DNA of 64,000 nucleotides from contig NZ_FMXT01000001.1 in the NCBI RefSeq assembly GCF_900104335.1, forward strand, positions 1-64,000. The letters are read 5' to 3'. Source of the DNA: Pseudobutyrivibrio sp. YE44 (lineage in GTDB: Bacteria; Bacillota; Clostridia; Lachnospirales; Lachnospiraceae). Within the stretch, counting starts at the first letter, position 1, and every line of letters starts with the position of its first letter. Made by a program: the position numbers and the translations under genes. Below are positions 41,657 through 51,791 of this stretch, piece by piece. The notes under the pieces are model-generated. The model was not told the DNA's origin. It saw nothing but the letters and a program-made list of their open reading frames with translations, and made no database searches.

Positions 41657-42976
41657 ATGAAACGAAATATTCGTTTGATTTTATTGTTGAGTATTTCCGC
41701 TTTAGCACTTATGGGATGCTCTAAAAAAGAAGAGGAAAAGACAGAAGAAGAACAGGCCACAACGGAGCAGGTTGCGTTCGATGATGTGGCGGTTGAAGAT
41801 TACACAGTCCTTTCCTATAGCGAGTTAGAGGTTTTAGCCTACGAAGGTGATACAGAGGCTCAGGTAATGCTTGGTCGTAGCCTTGAGTATGGCACTGAAG
41901 ATATAAAGCAAAACTTCAATGAAGCTTTGTCTTGGTATCAGATGGCATCAGATTCAGGAAACGCAGACGGCACTTGTGCACTTGGATATTTTTATCTTAA
42001 CGGAGCGGGTGTTGAAAAAGATTTAGATAAAGCTCAGGAACTTTTTACTACTGCAATGGAGCATGGTTCAATAAATGCGAAGGTTGGACTTGCTAGAGTT
42101 ATGCTTCAGCAGGGTGATTATGAGATCTATACAGAAGAGAGTCTTTCTACAGGTTCTAATGAGAATTCAGAACAAAAAGAAACATCTTCCGACAAAGACA
42201 AAAAAGAAAATATAGAAGATAAAAAAGATAAAACAGATAAAGAAAAAAAGAAAACTCAAGATAAACAGTCTTCTGAAGATGGAGAAGATGAGGAAAGCCT
42301 TGAGCAGAACGGACCTATTGAATTGCTAAAGGTTGCTCAGCAGGCAGGAGATTTAGATGGTGCCTATTATCTTGGGTACATTTATGAAAATGGAATTGGT
42401 GTGGTGCAGGATTACAACAAGGCCTTTGATTATTATAATCGAGTGGTTAAGTCAACAAGCACCGCTTTAAATGACAGAGATGCCATAAATCTTTCAAACA
42501 TAGCCCTTGGTCTTATGTATGTAAAGGGAAATGGAGTGGAAGCAGATTCTAAGACAGCATTAGAGTATTTCACAAAGGCATCTGACAACAATTCAGCAAA
42601 GGCCAGCTACTACATCGGTCAGATGTATGAAACTGGTATGGGAGTAGATAAAGATTATGAGCAGGCCATGGAGTTCTATCTTAAGGCTGCAGAGCTTAAT
42701 TATGCGCCAGCACTTAATCAGATTGGTTATCTTTATTATAACGGCTTTGGTGTAGATGTTGATTTTGCATCGGCTGTTTATTATCAAAAACTTGCAGCAT
42801 TACAGGGATATCCTATTGCTCAAGTTAATCTAGGTTTTTTGTACGAAAACGGATACGGGGTTGAGAGGAATTTGGTAACGGCTTTATCTTATTACGAAAT
42901 GGCAGCGTCTTCAGGTTATGAGGGAGCTACCGAAGCTGTTGTCCGAGTTAAAGCACAGATTAATGAGGAAATGTAA
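41657..42976 (+). CDS. Sel1-repeat lipoprotein
   Basis: A 439-residue lipoprotein: signal peptide with lipobox ALMGC (Cys about 20). Sel1-like helical repeats fill residues about 60-140 and 235-430 (e.g. GDTEAQVMLGRSLEYGTEDIKQNFNEALSWYQMA and GNGVEADSKTALEYFTKA). A charged low-complexity linker (about 165-225, rich in K, D and E) splits the two repeat blocks. Sel1 repeats are scaffolds for protein contacts. TGGAGG sets the ATG; an earlier TTG lacks a site. It overlaps the next gene by 14 bases. Confidence 0.9.
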   Translation: MKRNIRLILLLSISALALMGCSKKEEEKTEEEQATTEQVAFDDVAVEDYTVLSYSELEVLAYEGDTEAQVMLGRSLEYGTEDIKQNFNEALSWYQMASDSGNADGTCALGYFYLNGAGVEKDLDKAQELFTTAMEHGSINAKVGLARVMLQQGDYEIYTEESLSTGSNENSEQKETSSDKDKKENIEDKKDKTDKEKKKTQDKQSSEDGEDEESLEQNGPIELLKVAQQAGDLDGAYYLGYIYENGIGVVQDYNKAFDYYNRVVKSTSTALNDRDAINLSNIALGLMYVKGNGVEADSKTALEYFTKASDNNSAKASYYIGQMYETGMGVDKDYEQAMEFYLKAAELNYAPALNQIGYLYYNGFGVDVDFASAVYYQKLAALQGYPIAQVNLGFLYENGYGVERNLVTALSYYEMAASSGYEGATEAVVRVKAQINEEM

Positions 42977-44342
42977 ATATTTTGCAGCTATACTTTTATC
43001 GTCAGTTTTATTATTTATAGGATGTGGTAAGAGCTTCTCAGCAATTGAAATCACCACAAAAAATGAACCTGTTCCTCAGCGAATCGTAATCGATGATTTG
43101 GCTGATGCATGGGACAATATTCTTAATAATAGCACAAAGAATTTTATTGGTTCACATCCTGTAGATGAAAGCTTTTTAGCGATGGTTACAGCAGAATACG
43201 GGGAAGATGTTATTCAAGAAATTGCCAGCTATGCAAATTTTGAAACGCCAGAAATTTGGTATCAGCTTACTGGTAAAAGCATACATGTCTTATGGTATGA
43301 TTACTGCATTGAATCAGGCATTCAAAACTATGCCTATGATAAAACTTATGTGATAGATGATGATATTGATGGTGATATTGTTATGGATTTCACCGGAGAT
43401 TTATCCTTGGCTGAAGGTGTTGCCACCACAACTTTTATGGACCATCAAAAGAATGGCATAGAGGATTGCTTTTCAGAACAGTTACTTAGGGAAATGCGTT
43501 CAGCAGATATATTAATGATAAACAACGAGTTTGCTTTCACAAATCGTGGAGCGGCTCTTCCTGATAAAGCATACACATTTAGAGCAGATCCTAGCAGAAT
43601 AAATTTACTTAGAAAGTTAGGAACAGATGTTGTAAGTGTTGCAAACAATCATGTATATGATTATGGAGAAACAGGTTTTCTTGACACCTTAGACACCCTG
43701 GAAAATGATGGCATGCCATACATGGGTGCCGGTCGTAATATTTACGATGCAATGGAGCCTGTATACTTTATAATAGATGGCAGAAAAATAGCCATATGCT
43801 CTGCAACGCAGATCGAGCGTACCTTGAACTTCACAAAAGAAGCTACAAATAATGAAGCTGGTGTTTTGAAGTGTCTTCATCCAGAGTTTTTCTGTGAAGA
43901 GATAAAGGAAGCAAAAAGGAATGCAGACTATGTTATAGTGTTCCCACATTGGGGAACGGAAGGCAGTGCCAATTATGGTGCAGACCAAAGCTCTTTGGCT
44001 AGAGCTTTTGTGGAAGCAGGGGCTGATGTTATCATCGGTGGTCACACCCACTGCTTGGAGACAGTTGAGTATATGGATAATGTTCCTATTTATTACAGTC
44101 TTGGAAATTATTGGTTTTCAATTACAGGAACAATGCCAAGTGATTACGATACTGGACTTGCCCAGATTCGTATTTCAAAAGAAGGAGATATAGAAGCATA
44201 TTTCCTTCCATGCTATTTTAGCGAAGGCGTTACAAGCCTACTTAATGAGAAAGATAAAGCATATAGCGATATCATAAACGACCTTAATAATCTTTCTAGC
44301 ACAGCAAAGATTGACACTCAAGGTCACATTATAAAAAAATAA
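42963..44342 (+). CDS. CapA-family lipoprotein (metallophosphoesterase-like)
   Basis: A 459-residue lipoprotein: signal peptide ending LLFIGC. The CapA (PGA_cap) domain starts near 140 (DIVMDFTGDLSLAEGVATTTFMDHQ), with NNEFAFTNRG, NNHVYDYGETGFLDTLDTL, FPHWGTEG and GGHTHCLETVEYMDN, the metal-binding residues of the calcineurin-like fold. CapA is linked to poly-gamma-glutamate capsule; here it stands alone without capB/C. The ATG at MRKCKYF overlaps the Sel1 gene's end; translation is coupled. Function outside the cell is unknown. Confidence 0.85.
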   Translation: MRKCKYFAAILLSSVLLFIGCGKSFSAIEITTKNEPVPQRIVIDDLADAWDNILNNSTKNFIGSHPVDESFLAMVTAEYGEDVIQEIASYANFETPEIWYQLTGKSIHVLWYDYCIESGIQNYAYDKTYVIDDDIDGDIVMDFTGDLSLAEGVATTTFMDHQKNGIEDCFSEQLLREMRSADILMINNEFAFTNRGAALPDKAYTFRADPSRINLLRKLGTDVVSVANNHVYDYGETGFLDTLDTLENDGMPYMGAGRNIYDAMEPVYFIIDGRKIAICSATQIERTLNFTKEATNNEAGVLKCLHPEFFCEEIKEAKRNADYVIVFPHWGTEGSANYGADQSSLARAFVEAGADVIIGGHTHCLETVEYMDNVPIYYSLGNYWFSITGTMPSDYDTGLAQIRISKEGDIEAYFLPCYFSEGVTSLLNEKDKAYSDIINDLNNLSSTAKIDTQGHIIKK

Positions 44343-44384
44343 TAGTGAAATACTAGCAAAGCTAGTTGTTAAGGAGGAATTTCT

Positions 44385-45929
44385 ATGAGTAAGAAACCTG
44401 TAGTACTTATGGTTCTCGATGGATACGGTATCAACGAAAATCCTAAGGGAAATGCAATTGCAATGGCAAACACACCTGTTATGGATAGCCTTATGGCTGA
44501 GTGCCCATTCGTTCAGGGCCAGGCATCTGGTATGTTCGTTGGACTTCCAGATGGTCAGATGGGTAATTCAGAGGTTGGTCACATGAACATCGGCGCAGGC
44601 CGTATCATCTACCAGGATCTCACAAGAATTACTAAGGCAATCAGCGACGGTGAGTTCTTTGATAACAAGGTTCTTCTTGAGGCAATTGAAAACTGCAAGA
44701 AGAATGACAGCGATATGCACCTTTGGGGTCTTCTTTCAGACGGTGGTGTTCACAGCCACATCGAGCATGTATATGGAATGCTTGAAATGTGCAAGAAGAA
44801 CGGTCTTTCTAAGGTATATGTTCACGCTTTCCTTGATGGTCGTGATACTCCTCCAGCATCTGGTAAGGATTTCTTAGAGACACTTCAGAAGAAGATGGAT
44901 GAAATCGGTGTTGGACAGATTGCTTCACTTTCTGGTCGTTACTATGCAATGGATAGAGATAACAACTGGGATAGAGTTCAGAAGGCATATGATTCATTAG
45001 TTAAGGGCGAAGGAGTTAAGGCTACATCAGTTTCTGATGCTATGCAGGCTTCTTACGATGATGGCGTTACTGATGAGTTCGTACTTCCAACAGTTATCAC
45101 AGATGCTGCTGGTAATCCGCTTTCAGTTGTAAAGAATGGTGATTCAGTTGTATTCTTCAACTTCCGTCCAGACCGTGCTCGTGAAATCACAAGAGCTTTC
45201 TGTGATGATAAGTTCACAGGTTTCGATAGAGAGTTCCTTAATCTCTACTATGCATGCTTCAAGGATTACGATGAGACAATTCCTAACAAGCACATTGCAT
45301 TCGAGAAGGAATCAATTGAAAATACCTTCGGCGAGTTCTTAGCTAACAAGGGATTAAAGCAGCTTAGACTTGCAGAGACAGAAAAATACGCACACGTTAC
45401 ATTCTTCTTCAACGGTGGTGTTGAAGAGCCTAACAAGGATGAGGAAAGAATCCTTGTTAACTCACCAAAGGATGTAGCTACATATGACCTTAAGCCTGAG
45501 ATGTCAGCTCCAGAGGTTGGCGCAAAGCTTGTAGAGGCTATTAAGTCTGACAAGTACGATGTAATCGTTATCAACTTTGCAAACCCTGATATGGTAGGTC
45601 ATACCGGCGTTATAGAGGCAGCTGTAAAGGCTGTAGAGCGTGTAGACTCACTTGTAGGCGATGCTGTAGAGGCAGTTAAAGAGATGGGCGGTGTAATGTT
45701 CATCTGTGCTGACCACGGTAATGCTGATAAGATGATTGATTATGAGACAGGAGAGCCTTACACAGCTCACACAACAAATCCTGTTCCATTTATTTTAGTT
45801 AACTATGACAGTGCTTACACTCTTCGTGAGGGTGGTGCACTTTGCGATATCGCTCCTACACTTATCGAGGTCATGGGTCTCGAGCAGCCTAAGGAGATGA
45901 CAGGTAAGTCATTACTTATCAAGAAATAG
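44385..45929 (+). CDS. gpmI: 2,3-bisphosphoglycerate-independent phosphoglycerate mutase
   Basis: A 514-residue manganese enzyme of the alkaline phosphatase superfamily. The nucleophile serine is in NSEVGHMNIGAGR (Ser about 62). Metal-binding DGYG (LMVLDGYGINENPKG), DHGNAD and HTTNPVP follow. It converts 3- to 2-phosphoglycerate. AAGGAGG precedes the ATG. It closes the glycolysis group and leads directly to purine genes. Confidence 0.97.
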   Translation: MSKKPVVLMVLDGYGINENPKGNAIAMANTPVMDSLMAECPFVQGQASGMFVGLPDGQMGNSEVGHMNIGAGRIIYQDLTRITKAISDGEFFDNKVLLEAIENCKKNDSDMHLWGLLSDGGVHSHIEHVYGMLEMCKKNGLSKVYVHAFLDGRDTPPASGKDFLETLQKKMDEIGVGQIASLSGRYYAMDRDNNWDRVQKAYDSLVKGEGVKATSVSDAMQASYDDGVTDEFVLPTVITDAAGNPLSVVKNGDSVVFFNFRPDRAREITRAFCDDKFTGFDREFLNLYYACFKDYDETIPNKHIAFEKESIENTFGEFLANKGLKQLRLAETEKYAHVTFFFNGGVEEPNKDEERILVNSPKDVATYDLKPEMSAPEVGAKLVEAIKSDKYDVIVINFANPDMVGHTGVIEAAVKAVERVDSLVGDAVEAVKEMGGVMFICADHGNADKMIDYETGEPYTAHTTNPVPFILVNYDSAYTLREGGALCDIAPTLIEVMGLEQPKEMTGKSLLIKK

Positions 45930-45984
45930 TTAATAACAGCAATGCTGTTAAATAAAATTTAATAAATAGAGAGAGGATTTGATT

Positions 45985-46851
45985 ATGAAACCAATTAAAG
46001 AGGGAAAAGTAAGAGAAGTATACGATAATGGCGATAGCATTATCATGGTAGCCACAGATCGTATATCTGCATTCGACGTGATTTTAAAGAACAAGATTGT
46101 TAATAAGGGTGCAGTTCTTACCCAGATGTCAAAGTTCTGGTTTGATTTAACTAAGGACATCGTTCCAAATCACATGCTTTCAACAGATGTAAACGACATG
46201 CCTGAGTATTTCAGAAATGATGAATACAAAGGCAAGTCAATGATGTGCAAGAAGCTTACAATGCTTCCAATCGAGTGCATCGTTCGTGGTTACATCACTG
46301 GTTCTGGTTGGGCTAGCTACAAAGAAAACGGTACAGTTTGTGGCATTAAGCTTCCAGAGGGCCTTAAGGAGTCAGATAAGCTTCCTGAGCCAATCTACAC
46401 TCCATCAACAAAAGCAGAAATTGGTGATCATGATGAAAATATCTCTTTCGAACGTTCTATAGAGGTTCTTGAGAAAGAATTTCCAGGTCATGGAGAGGAG
46501 TACGCAACTGCTCTTCGTGACAATACAATAGCTCTTTATAAGAAGTGTGCTGATTATGCGCTTTCAAAGGGAATTATTATTGCTGATACAAAGTTTGAGT
46601 TTGGTCTTGATGAGAATGGCAATATTGTTCTTGCAGATGAGATGCTTACTCCAGACAGCTCACGTTTCTGGCCACTTGAGGGTTACGAAGCAGGCCATGG
46701 ACAGCCATCCTTCGATAAGCAGTTTGTACGTGATTGGCTCAAGGCAAATCCTGAGTCAGACTACCTCCTTCCACAGGATGTAATCGACAAAACCATCGAC
46801 AAATATCTTGAGGCGTACGCACTTCTTACAGGCAAGTCTCTCGTAGCGTAG
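45985..46851 (+). CDS. purC: SAICAR synthetase
   Basis: A 288-residue phosphoribosylaminoimidazole-succinocarboxamide synthase, a long-form version. KEGKVREVYDNGD, ATDRISAFDVIL, IVRGYITGSGWASYKENG and LADEMLTPDSSRFW are conserved ATP and substrate motifs. It joins CAIR and aspartate in purine synthesis. GAGAGGA precedes the ATG; a TTG two codons earlier is also open. First of purC-purF-purB. Confidence 0.97.
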   Translation: MKPIKEGKVREVYDNGDSIIMVATDRISAFDVILKNKIVNKGAVLTQMSKFWFDLTKDIVPNHMLSTDVNDMPEYFRNDEYKGKSMMCKKLTMLPIECIVRGYITGSGWASYKENGTVCGIKLPEGLKESDKLPEPIYTPSTKAEIGDHDENISFERSIEVLEKEFPGHGEEYATALRDNTIALYKKCADYALSKGIIIADTKFEFGLDENGNIVLADEMLTPDSSRFWPLEGYEAGHGQPSFDKQFVRDWLKANPESDYLLPQDVIDKTIDKYLEAYALLTGKSLVA

Positions 46852-46987
46852 TTTATTTAAAACTGGCATAATAAGAACTTAGAGAAAACAGATGCGAACA
46901 ATATTTCTTGTTGATTCAGTGAATATAGTGAAAACGATACTGAATCAATTAGAAATATGTGAGCATCGTTATGTATTAGGAGATTTT

Positions 46988-48433
46988 ATGGGAGATTTTA
47001 AGATTAAGGATACTCCATGGGACGGCTTGCATGAGGAGTGCGGCGTCTTTGCGATGTATGATTTCGACGGTGGAGACGTTGCCTCCTCTATTTATTATGG
47101 TCTTTTTGCACTTCAGCACAGAGGCCAGGAGAGCTGCGGTATCGCCGTTTCTGATACAAATGGTCCAAAGCGTAACTATGCATTACATAAGGACATGGGC
47201 CTTGTAAATGAAGTATTCAACCAGGAGATTTTGGATGGCATGCACGGAGACATCGGTGTGGGCCATACCAGATATTCAACTGCTGGTTCATCTTGCCGCG
47301 AGAATGCTCAGCCGTTAGTGCTTTCTTATTGGAAGGGCATTCTTGGAATGGCTCACAATGGAAACCTCATCAATGCAGAGGAGCTGCGCGATGAGCTTTC
47401 TATGACAGGTGCTATATTCCAGACCACTATTGATTCTGAGACTATCGCATATATCATTGCAAGAGAGCGTCTTAAGAGTGCTACTGTTGAGGAAGCTGTA
47501 GCTAGAGCTTGCGACAAAATAAAGGGCGCATATTCACTTGTTGTTATGAGCCCAAGAAAGCTCATTGCAGCACGTGACCCACAGGGCTTCAGACCACTTT
47601 GCATCGGTAAGCGCGACAATGCTTATGTAATTGCATCAGAGACCTGCGCTCTTGATACAATTGGAGCAGAGTATATCCGTGATGTGGAGCCAGGTGAGAT
47701 TGTTACCATCTCTCCAGATTTTGGTATTAAGTCAGACAAGAGCCGCTGTGTTTCAAATGATAAGCACGGTCGTTGTATATTCGAGTATATTTATTTCGCC
47801 AGAACAGATAGCAATATCGATGGCAAATCTGTATATGAATCCCGCATTAAGGCAGGTCGTTTCCTTGCACAGGATTCTCCAGTGGATGCAGATTTAGTTG
47901 TAGGTGTTCCTGAATCGGGAAATGCGGCCGCTATGGGCTATTCTTTGGAATCGGGCATTCCTTATGGTACGGCCTTCGTAAAGAACAGCTATGTAGGTCG
48001 TACCTTCATTAAGCCAAAGCAGGCCAGTCGAGAGTCTTCAGTTCAGGTAAAACTGAATGCACTTCGCGAGGTTGTTAATGGTAAGCGTATTATCATGATT
48101 GATGATTCCATTGTTCGTGGTACCACCTCAGACCGCATCGTTAAGATGCTGAGAGATGCAGGTGCTACAGAGGTTCATGTGCGTATTTCATCGCCACCAT
48201 TCCTGTGGCCATGCTATTTCGGCACAGATGTACCATGCCGCGAGCAGCTGATTGCCTACAAGCATTCTGTTGAAGAGATTTGCGCTATTATCGGCGCGGA
48301 CTCACTGGCATATCTTAATTTTGATCGTCTATCTGAAATGGTAGATGGACTTGAGATTTGTCATGGATGCTTCGATGGAAAGTACCCAATGGAACCGCCA
48401 ACAAAAGATATACGAGGGGAATACGAAGCGTAA
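46988..48433 (+). CDS. purF: Amidophosphoribosyltransferase
   Basis: A 481-residue enzyme that commits PRPP to purine synthesis. The first 17 residues form a propeptide, and Cys18 (LHEECGVFAMYD) is the Ntn nucleophile exposed after cleavage. The glutaminase domain shows GHTRYSTAG, and the phosphoribosyl domain IIMIDDSIVRGTTS (PRPP loop). Four cysteines for a 4Fe-4S cluster are suggested by CIFEYI, WPCYFGTDVPC and CHGCFDGKYP, as in Bacillus PurF. TAGGAGA sets the ATG; longer frames upstream lack a site. Confidence 0.96.
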   Translation: MGDFKIKDTPWDGLHEECGVFAMYDFDGGDVASSIYYGLFALQHRGQESCGIAVSDTNGPKRNYALHKDMGLVNEVFNQEILDGMHGDIGVGHTRYSTAGSSCRENAQPLVLSYWKGILGMAHNGNLINAEELRDELSMTGAIFQTTIDSETIAYIIARERLKSATVEEAVARACDKIKGAYSLVVMSPRKLIAARDPQGFRPLCIGKRDNAYVIASETCALDTIGAEYIRDVEPGEIVTISPDFGIKSDKSRCVSNDKHGRCIFEYIYFARTDSNIDGKSVYESRIKAGRFLAQDSPVDADLVVGVPESGNAAAMGYSLESGIPYGTAFVKNSYVGRTFIKPKQASRESSVQVKLNALREVVNGKRIIMIDDSIVRGTTSDRIVKMLRDAGATEVHVRISSPPFLWPCYFGTDVPCREQLIAYKHSVEEICAIIGADSLAYLNFDRLSEMVDGLEICHGCFDGKYPMEPPTKDIRGEYEA

Positions 48434-48472
48434 ATAGGGGGGACCCATCTTCCCAAAAGTAAGGAGAGAATT

Positions 48473-49927
48473 ATGTCAGATACAAGTAGATACAGTAGCC
48501 CACTTTCAGAGAGATATGCAAGCAAGGAGATGCAGTACATCTTCAGCCAGGACAAGAAGTTTTCAACTTGGCGTCGTCTTTGGATTGCCCTTGCTGAGAC
48601 AGAGATGGAGCTTGGCCTTTCACAGGATGGCAAGCCAGTTATCACTCAGGATATGATTGATGAGATGAAGCAGCACATCGAGGACATCAACTATGATGTT
48701 GCAAAGGCACGTGAGAAGGAAGTTCGTCACGATGTAATGAGCCATGTATATGCATATGGACAGCAGTGCCCAAAGGCAGCAGGTATTATCCACCTTGGTG
48801 CAACAAGCTGCTACGTTGGTGACAACACAGATATCATCATCATGAGAGATGCGCTTCTTCTTATCAGAAAGAAGCTTGTAAATGTTATTGCAGAGCTTGC
48901 AGCATTTGCTGAGAAATACAAGGCACAGCCTACACTTGCATTTACTCATTTCCAGCCAGCACAGCCTACCACAGTTGGAAAGCGTGCTACACTTTGGCTT
49001 AACGAATTTGTTATGGATTTAGAAGATCTTGATTATGTGCTTTCTACTCTTAAGCTTCTTGGCTCAAAGGGTACAACAGGTACACAGGCAAGCTTCTTAG
49101 AGCTTTTCAATGGAGACCACGATACAATCGACAAGATTGACCCAACTATCGCAAAGAAGATGGGCTTTGAGGCTTGCTACCCAGTTTCAGGCCAGACATA
49201 TTCTCGTAAGGTAGATACAAGAGTATGTAACATTCTCGCTGGTATTGCAGCTAGTGCTCACAAGATGTCAAATGATATCCGTCTTCTTCAGCACCTTAAG
49301 GAAGTGGAAGAGCCATTCGAGAAGAGCCAGATTGGTTCATCAGCTATGGCTTACAAGAGAAATCCTATGAGAAGTGAGCGTATTGCATCACTTTCTAGAT
49401 ACGTAATGATTGATGCTCTTAACCCAGCTATCACATCAGCTACTCAGTGGTTCGAGCGTACACTTGATGATTCAGCAAATAAGCGCCTTTCAATTGCAGA
49501 GGGCTTCCTTGCTACTGACGGTGTCCTTGACCTTTGCCTCAATGTAGTAGATGGTCTCGTAGTTTACGACAAGGTTATTACAAAGCGCCTTATGTCAGAA
49601 CTTCCATTTATGGCAACTGAGAACATCATGATGGATGCAGTTAAGCTTGGCGGAAATCGTCAGGAGCTTCACGAGAAGATTAGAACACTTTCTATGGAAG
49701 CTGGAAAGAATGTTAAGGTAGAGGGTAAGGAGAACAACCTTCTTGAACTTATCGCAGCTGACGATGAATTCCCAATGGGACTTGAGGAGCTTGAGGCTAC
49801 AATGGAGCCTAGCCGCTATGTTGGCCGCAGCCCTCGTCAGGTAGAGGTTTACCTCCGCGATGTCATCACACCAATCCTCGATGCAAACAAGGACATCCTT
49901 GGTGTAAAGGCTGAGATTAATGTATAA
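48473..49927 (+). CDS. purB: Adenylosuccinate lyase
   Basis: A 484-residue lyase of the fumarase/aspartase superfamily, acting twice in purine synthesis. SPLSERYASKEM is the N-terminal substrate site, LGATSCYVGDNTD and THFQPAQPTTVGKR carry the catalytic residues, and GSSAMAYKRNPMRSERI is the signature loop. AAGGAGAG precedes the ATG. Last gene of the purine group; terminator follows. Confidence 0.96.
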   Translation: MSDTSRYSSPLSERYASKEMQYIFSQDKKFSTWRRLWIALAETEMELGLSQDGKPVITQDMIDEMKQHIEDINYDVAKAREKEVRHDVMSHVYAYGQQCPKAAGIIHLGATSCYVGDNTDIIIMRDALLLIRKKLVNVIAELAAFAEKYKAQPTLAFTHFQPAQPTTVGKRATLWLNEFVMDLEDLDYVLSTLKLLGSKGTTGTQASFLELFNGDHDTIDKIDPTIAKKMGFEACYPVSGQTYSRKVDTRVCNILAGIAASAHKMSNDIRLLQHLKEVEEPFEKSQIGSSAMAYKRNPMRSERIASLSRYVMIDALNPAITSATQWFERTLDDSANKRLSIAEGFLATDGVLDLCLNVVDGLVVYDKVITKRLMSELPFMATENIMMDAVKLGGNRQELHEKIRTLSMEAGKNVKVEGKENNLLELIAADDEFPMGLEELEATMEPSRYVGRSPRQVEVYLRDVITPILDANKDILGVKAEINV

Positions 49928-49948
49928 TTAAATCTGATAATAAAATGA

Positions 49949-49974
49949 ACTGCATCTTCGGATGCAGTTTTTTT
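49949..49974 (+). terminator. Terminator after purB
   Basis: AACTGCATC-ttcg-GATGCAGTT (UUCG tetraloop) then TTTTTT. Confidence 0.93.
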
Positions 49975-50057
49975 GCACTTTTTTTGAAAAGATATGGGCT
50001 AGTCAGTGAACCTTAATTCATATATTATATACATTAATATATACTAAGGGGATAATA

Positions 50058-51413
50058 ATGACTAAAGACAATATGTTTTCCGACAAGGCTTTCTTAAAGC
50101 GACTTTTTAATCTGACTTTACCACTGTCATTTCAGGTGTTGATGCTGGCGCTGGTAGCAGCCTGCGATGCAGTAATGCTTGGAAGGGTAGAGCAGAATTC
50201 TATGGCGGCAGTTTCTCTTGCCACCCAAATCCAGTTTATTCAAAATATGATGCTATGCGCTGTTACTGGTTCCATCTCAATTTTAGGTGCTCAGTACTGG
50301 GGCAAGGGCGATGTAAAGACTATCCATAAAATCTTTGGTATGAGTATTCGTATTGCAGTGGTGATTTCTGCAATATTCGCTGTGGCATGCGTATGTTTCT
50401 CTACATACCTTATGCATATTTTTGCCAATGATAATGATTTGATTACAATTGGTGCAGGCTATTTAAGAATTGCTGGATGGTCATATCTTTTGACAGGCTT
50501 ATCCCAGTGTTATTTGGGAATGATGCGTGTTACTGATCATGCAGACAGGTGTGCCATCATCAGTTCAGGAGCTGTTATCATCAATCTTATTTTGAACGGC
50601 ATTTTCATTTTTGGATTTATGGGAATTCCAACCATGGGAGCAAATGGTGCTGCCTATGCAACGTTGATTGCCCGTATAATCGAGCTGTCCTGGGCGGTTA
50701 TTTCATCTTATCAGAAGGGATTTATTCATCCTGAGTTTAAGGATTTGCTAGTGCACGATGCCTTGCTTGCAAAGGACTATGTGAGATGCGGTTTACCGCT
50801 GGCTGGAGCTGCCATGTTCTGGGGAGTAGGATTCACTTCCTATACTGCTATAATGGGACATCTAGGGGCGGATGCGGCTGCTGCCAATTCTGTTGCAGCT
50901 GTAGTTCGTGACTTGATGTGTTGCCTCTGCGATGGTATTAGTGCCGCAAGTGGAATTGTTATTGGAAATGAGCTTGGGGCAGGCAATCTTGAAACTGGTA
51001 AGCTTTATGGTAGAAGAATAGCTAAGATTGCAGTATTCATAGGATTTTTAACTACTGCTTTAGTTTTACTGGTAACACCTTTTGTAGTAAATTACATGAT
51101 TCTTACAGATAAAGCCAAAAACTATCTTGTGGGAATGATGGTAATTATGGCAATATATATGATAGGCCGCTGCATTAACACTGTTGTTATCAATGGCGTG
51201 TTTGCTTCAGGCGGTGACACCCTATTTGATATATATAGCCTAGCTGTCTGCATGTGGTGTCTTGCAGTCCCATTAGCATTGTTTGGTGCCTTTGTGTTTC
51301 ACTGGCCAGTGCTTATGGTTTATGCCTGCACCTGTGTGGATGAGGTTGGAAAACTGCCATGGGTATTCCATCATTATAGGAAGTATAAGTGGGTTAAGGA
51401 CCTCACTCGCTAA
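50058..51413 (+). CDS. MATE family efflux transporter
   Basis: A 451-residue, 12-helix membrane protein in two six-helix halves (MatE domains about 15-180 and 240-400). Typical words: LTLPLSFQVLMLALVAACDAVMLGRVEQNSMAAVSLATQIQFI, and SVAAVVRDLMCCLCDGISAASGIVIGNELGAGN. It exports drugs or metabolites with sodium or protons. It stands alone between two terminators. Confidence 0.92.
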   Translation: MTKDNMFSDKAFLKRLFNLTLPLSFQVLMLALVAACDAVMLGRVEQNSMAAVSLATQIQFIQNMMLCAVTGSISILGAQYWGKGDVKTIHKIFGMSIRIAVVISAIFAVACVCFSTYLMHIFANDNDLITIGAGYLRIAGWSYLLTGLSQCYLGMMRVTDHADRCAIISSGAVIINLILNGIFIFGFMGIPTMGANGAAYATLIARIIELSWAVISSYQKGFIHPEFKDLLVHDALLAKDYVRCGLPLAGAAMFWGVGFTSYTAIMGHLGADAAAANSVAAVVRDLMCCLCDGISAASGIVIGNELGAGNLETGKLYGRRIAKIAVFIGFLTTALVLLVTPFVVNYMILTDKAKNYLVGMMVIMAIYMIGRCINTVVINGVFASGGDTLFDIYSLAVCMWCLAVPLALFGAFVFHWPVLMVYACTCVDEVGKLPWVFHHYRKYKWVKDLTR

Positions 51414-51468
51414 TAAAAGTCAACAGGATTTTTTTGCGAAGTCAACTACAAAATAATACTAATTGATT

Positions 51469-51518
51469 AGGTTGATGATTGAGTTTTTAGAAAATGCTCA
51501 CATCAACCTTTCTTTTTT
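51469..51518 (+). terminator. Terminator after MATE gene
   Basis: AGGTTGATG / CATCAACCT stem with a long loop (inner GAG / CTC), followed by TTCTTTTTT. Confidence 0.75.
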
Positions 51519-51791
51519 CTGATTTTTTCGTTGCCGAAGTGATTAGTTTTCATCCAAGGTAATCACGAAAAGTCTCACAAAGCCCGTATTTATGCAGTTT
51601 CTATGAAATATCACAAAGCAATTTCTGTAACTATTTACAAAAAAAAATTAATTCCAGTTTCCGCATTGACGGTGAAAATAAAAACAGTTAATGTGTTAAC
51701 AGTGTTAAGTGATTAACACTTGAAACACAAATTGGCCAACTAAAATTTGAGCTTCAACAAACGTCAAACATAAACCTAGGGGTGTATGAAC
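51519..51791. promoter_or_regulatory. ROK operon control region
   Basis: Non-coding stretch before the ROK gene. TTGACG (51666-51671), 17-bp spacer, TAATGT (51689-51694) form a promoter. Just after the -10 lies a perfect dyad AGTGTTAA (51701-51708) / TTAACACT (51713-51720) with a 4-nt spacer. A second GTGTTAA half-site (51693-51699) overlaps the -10. This is the likely ROK repressor operator, placed to block initiation. The first 140 bases show nothing clear. Confidence 0.7.
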
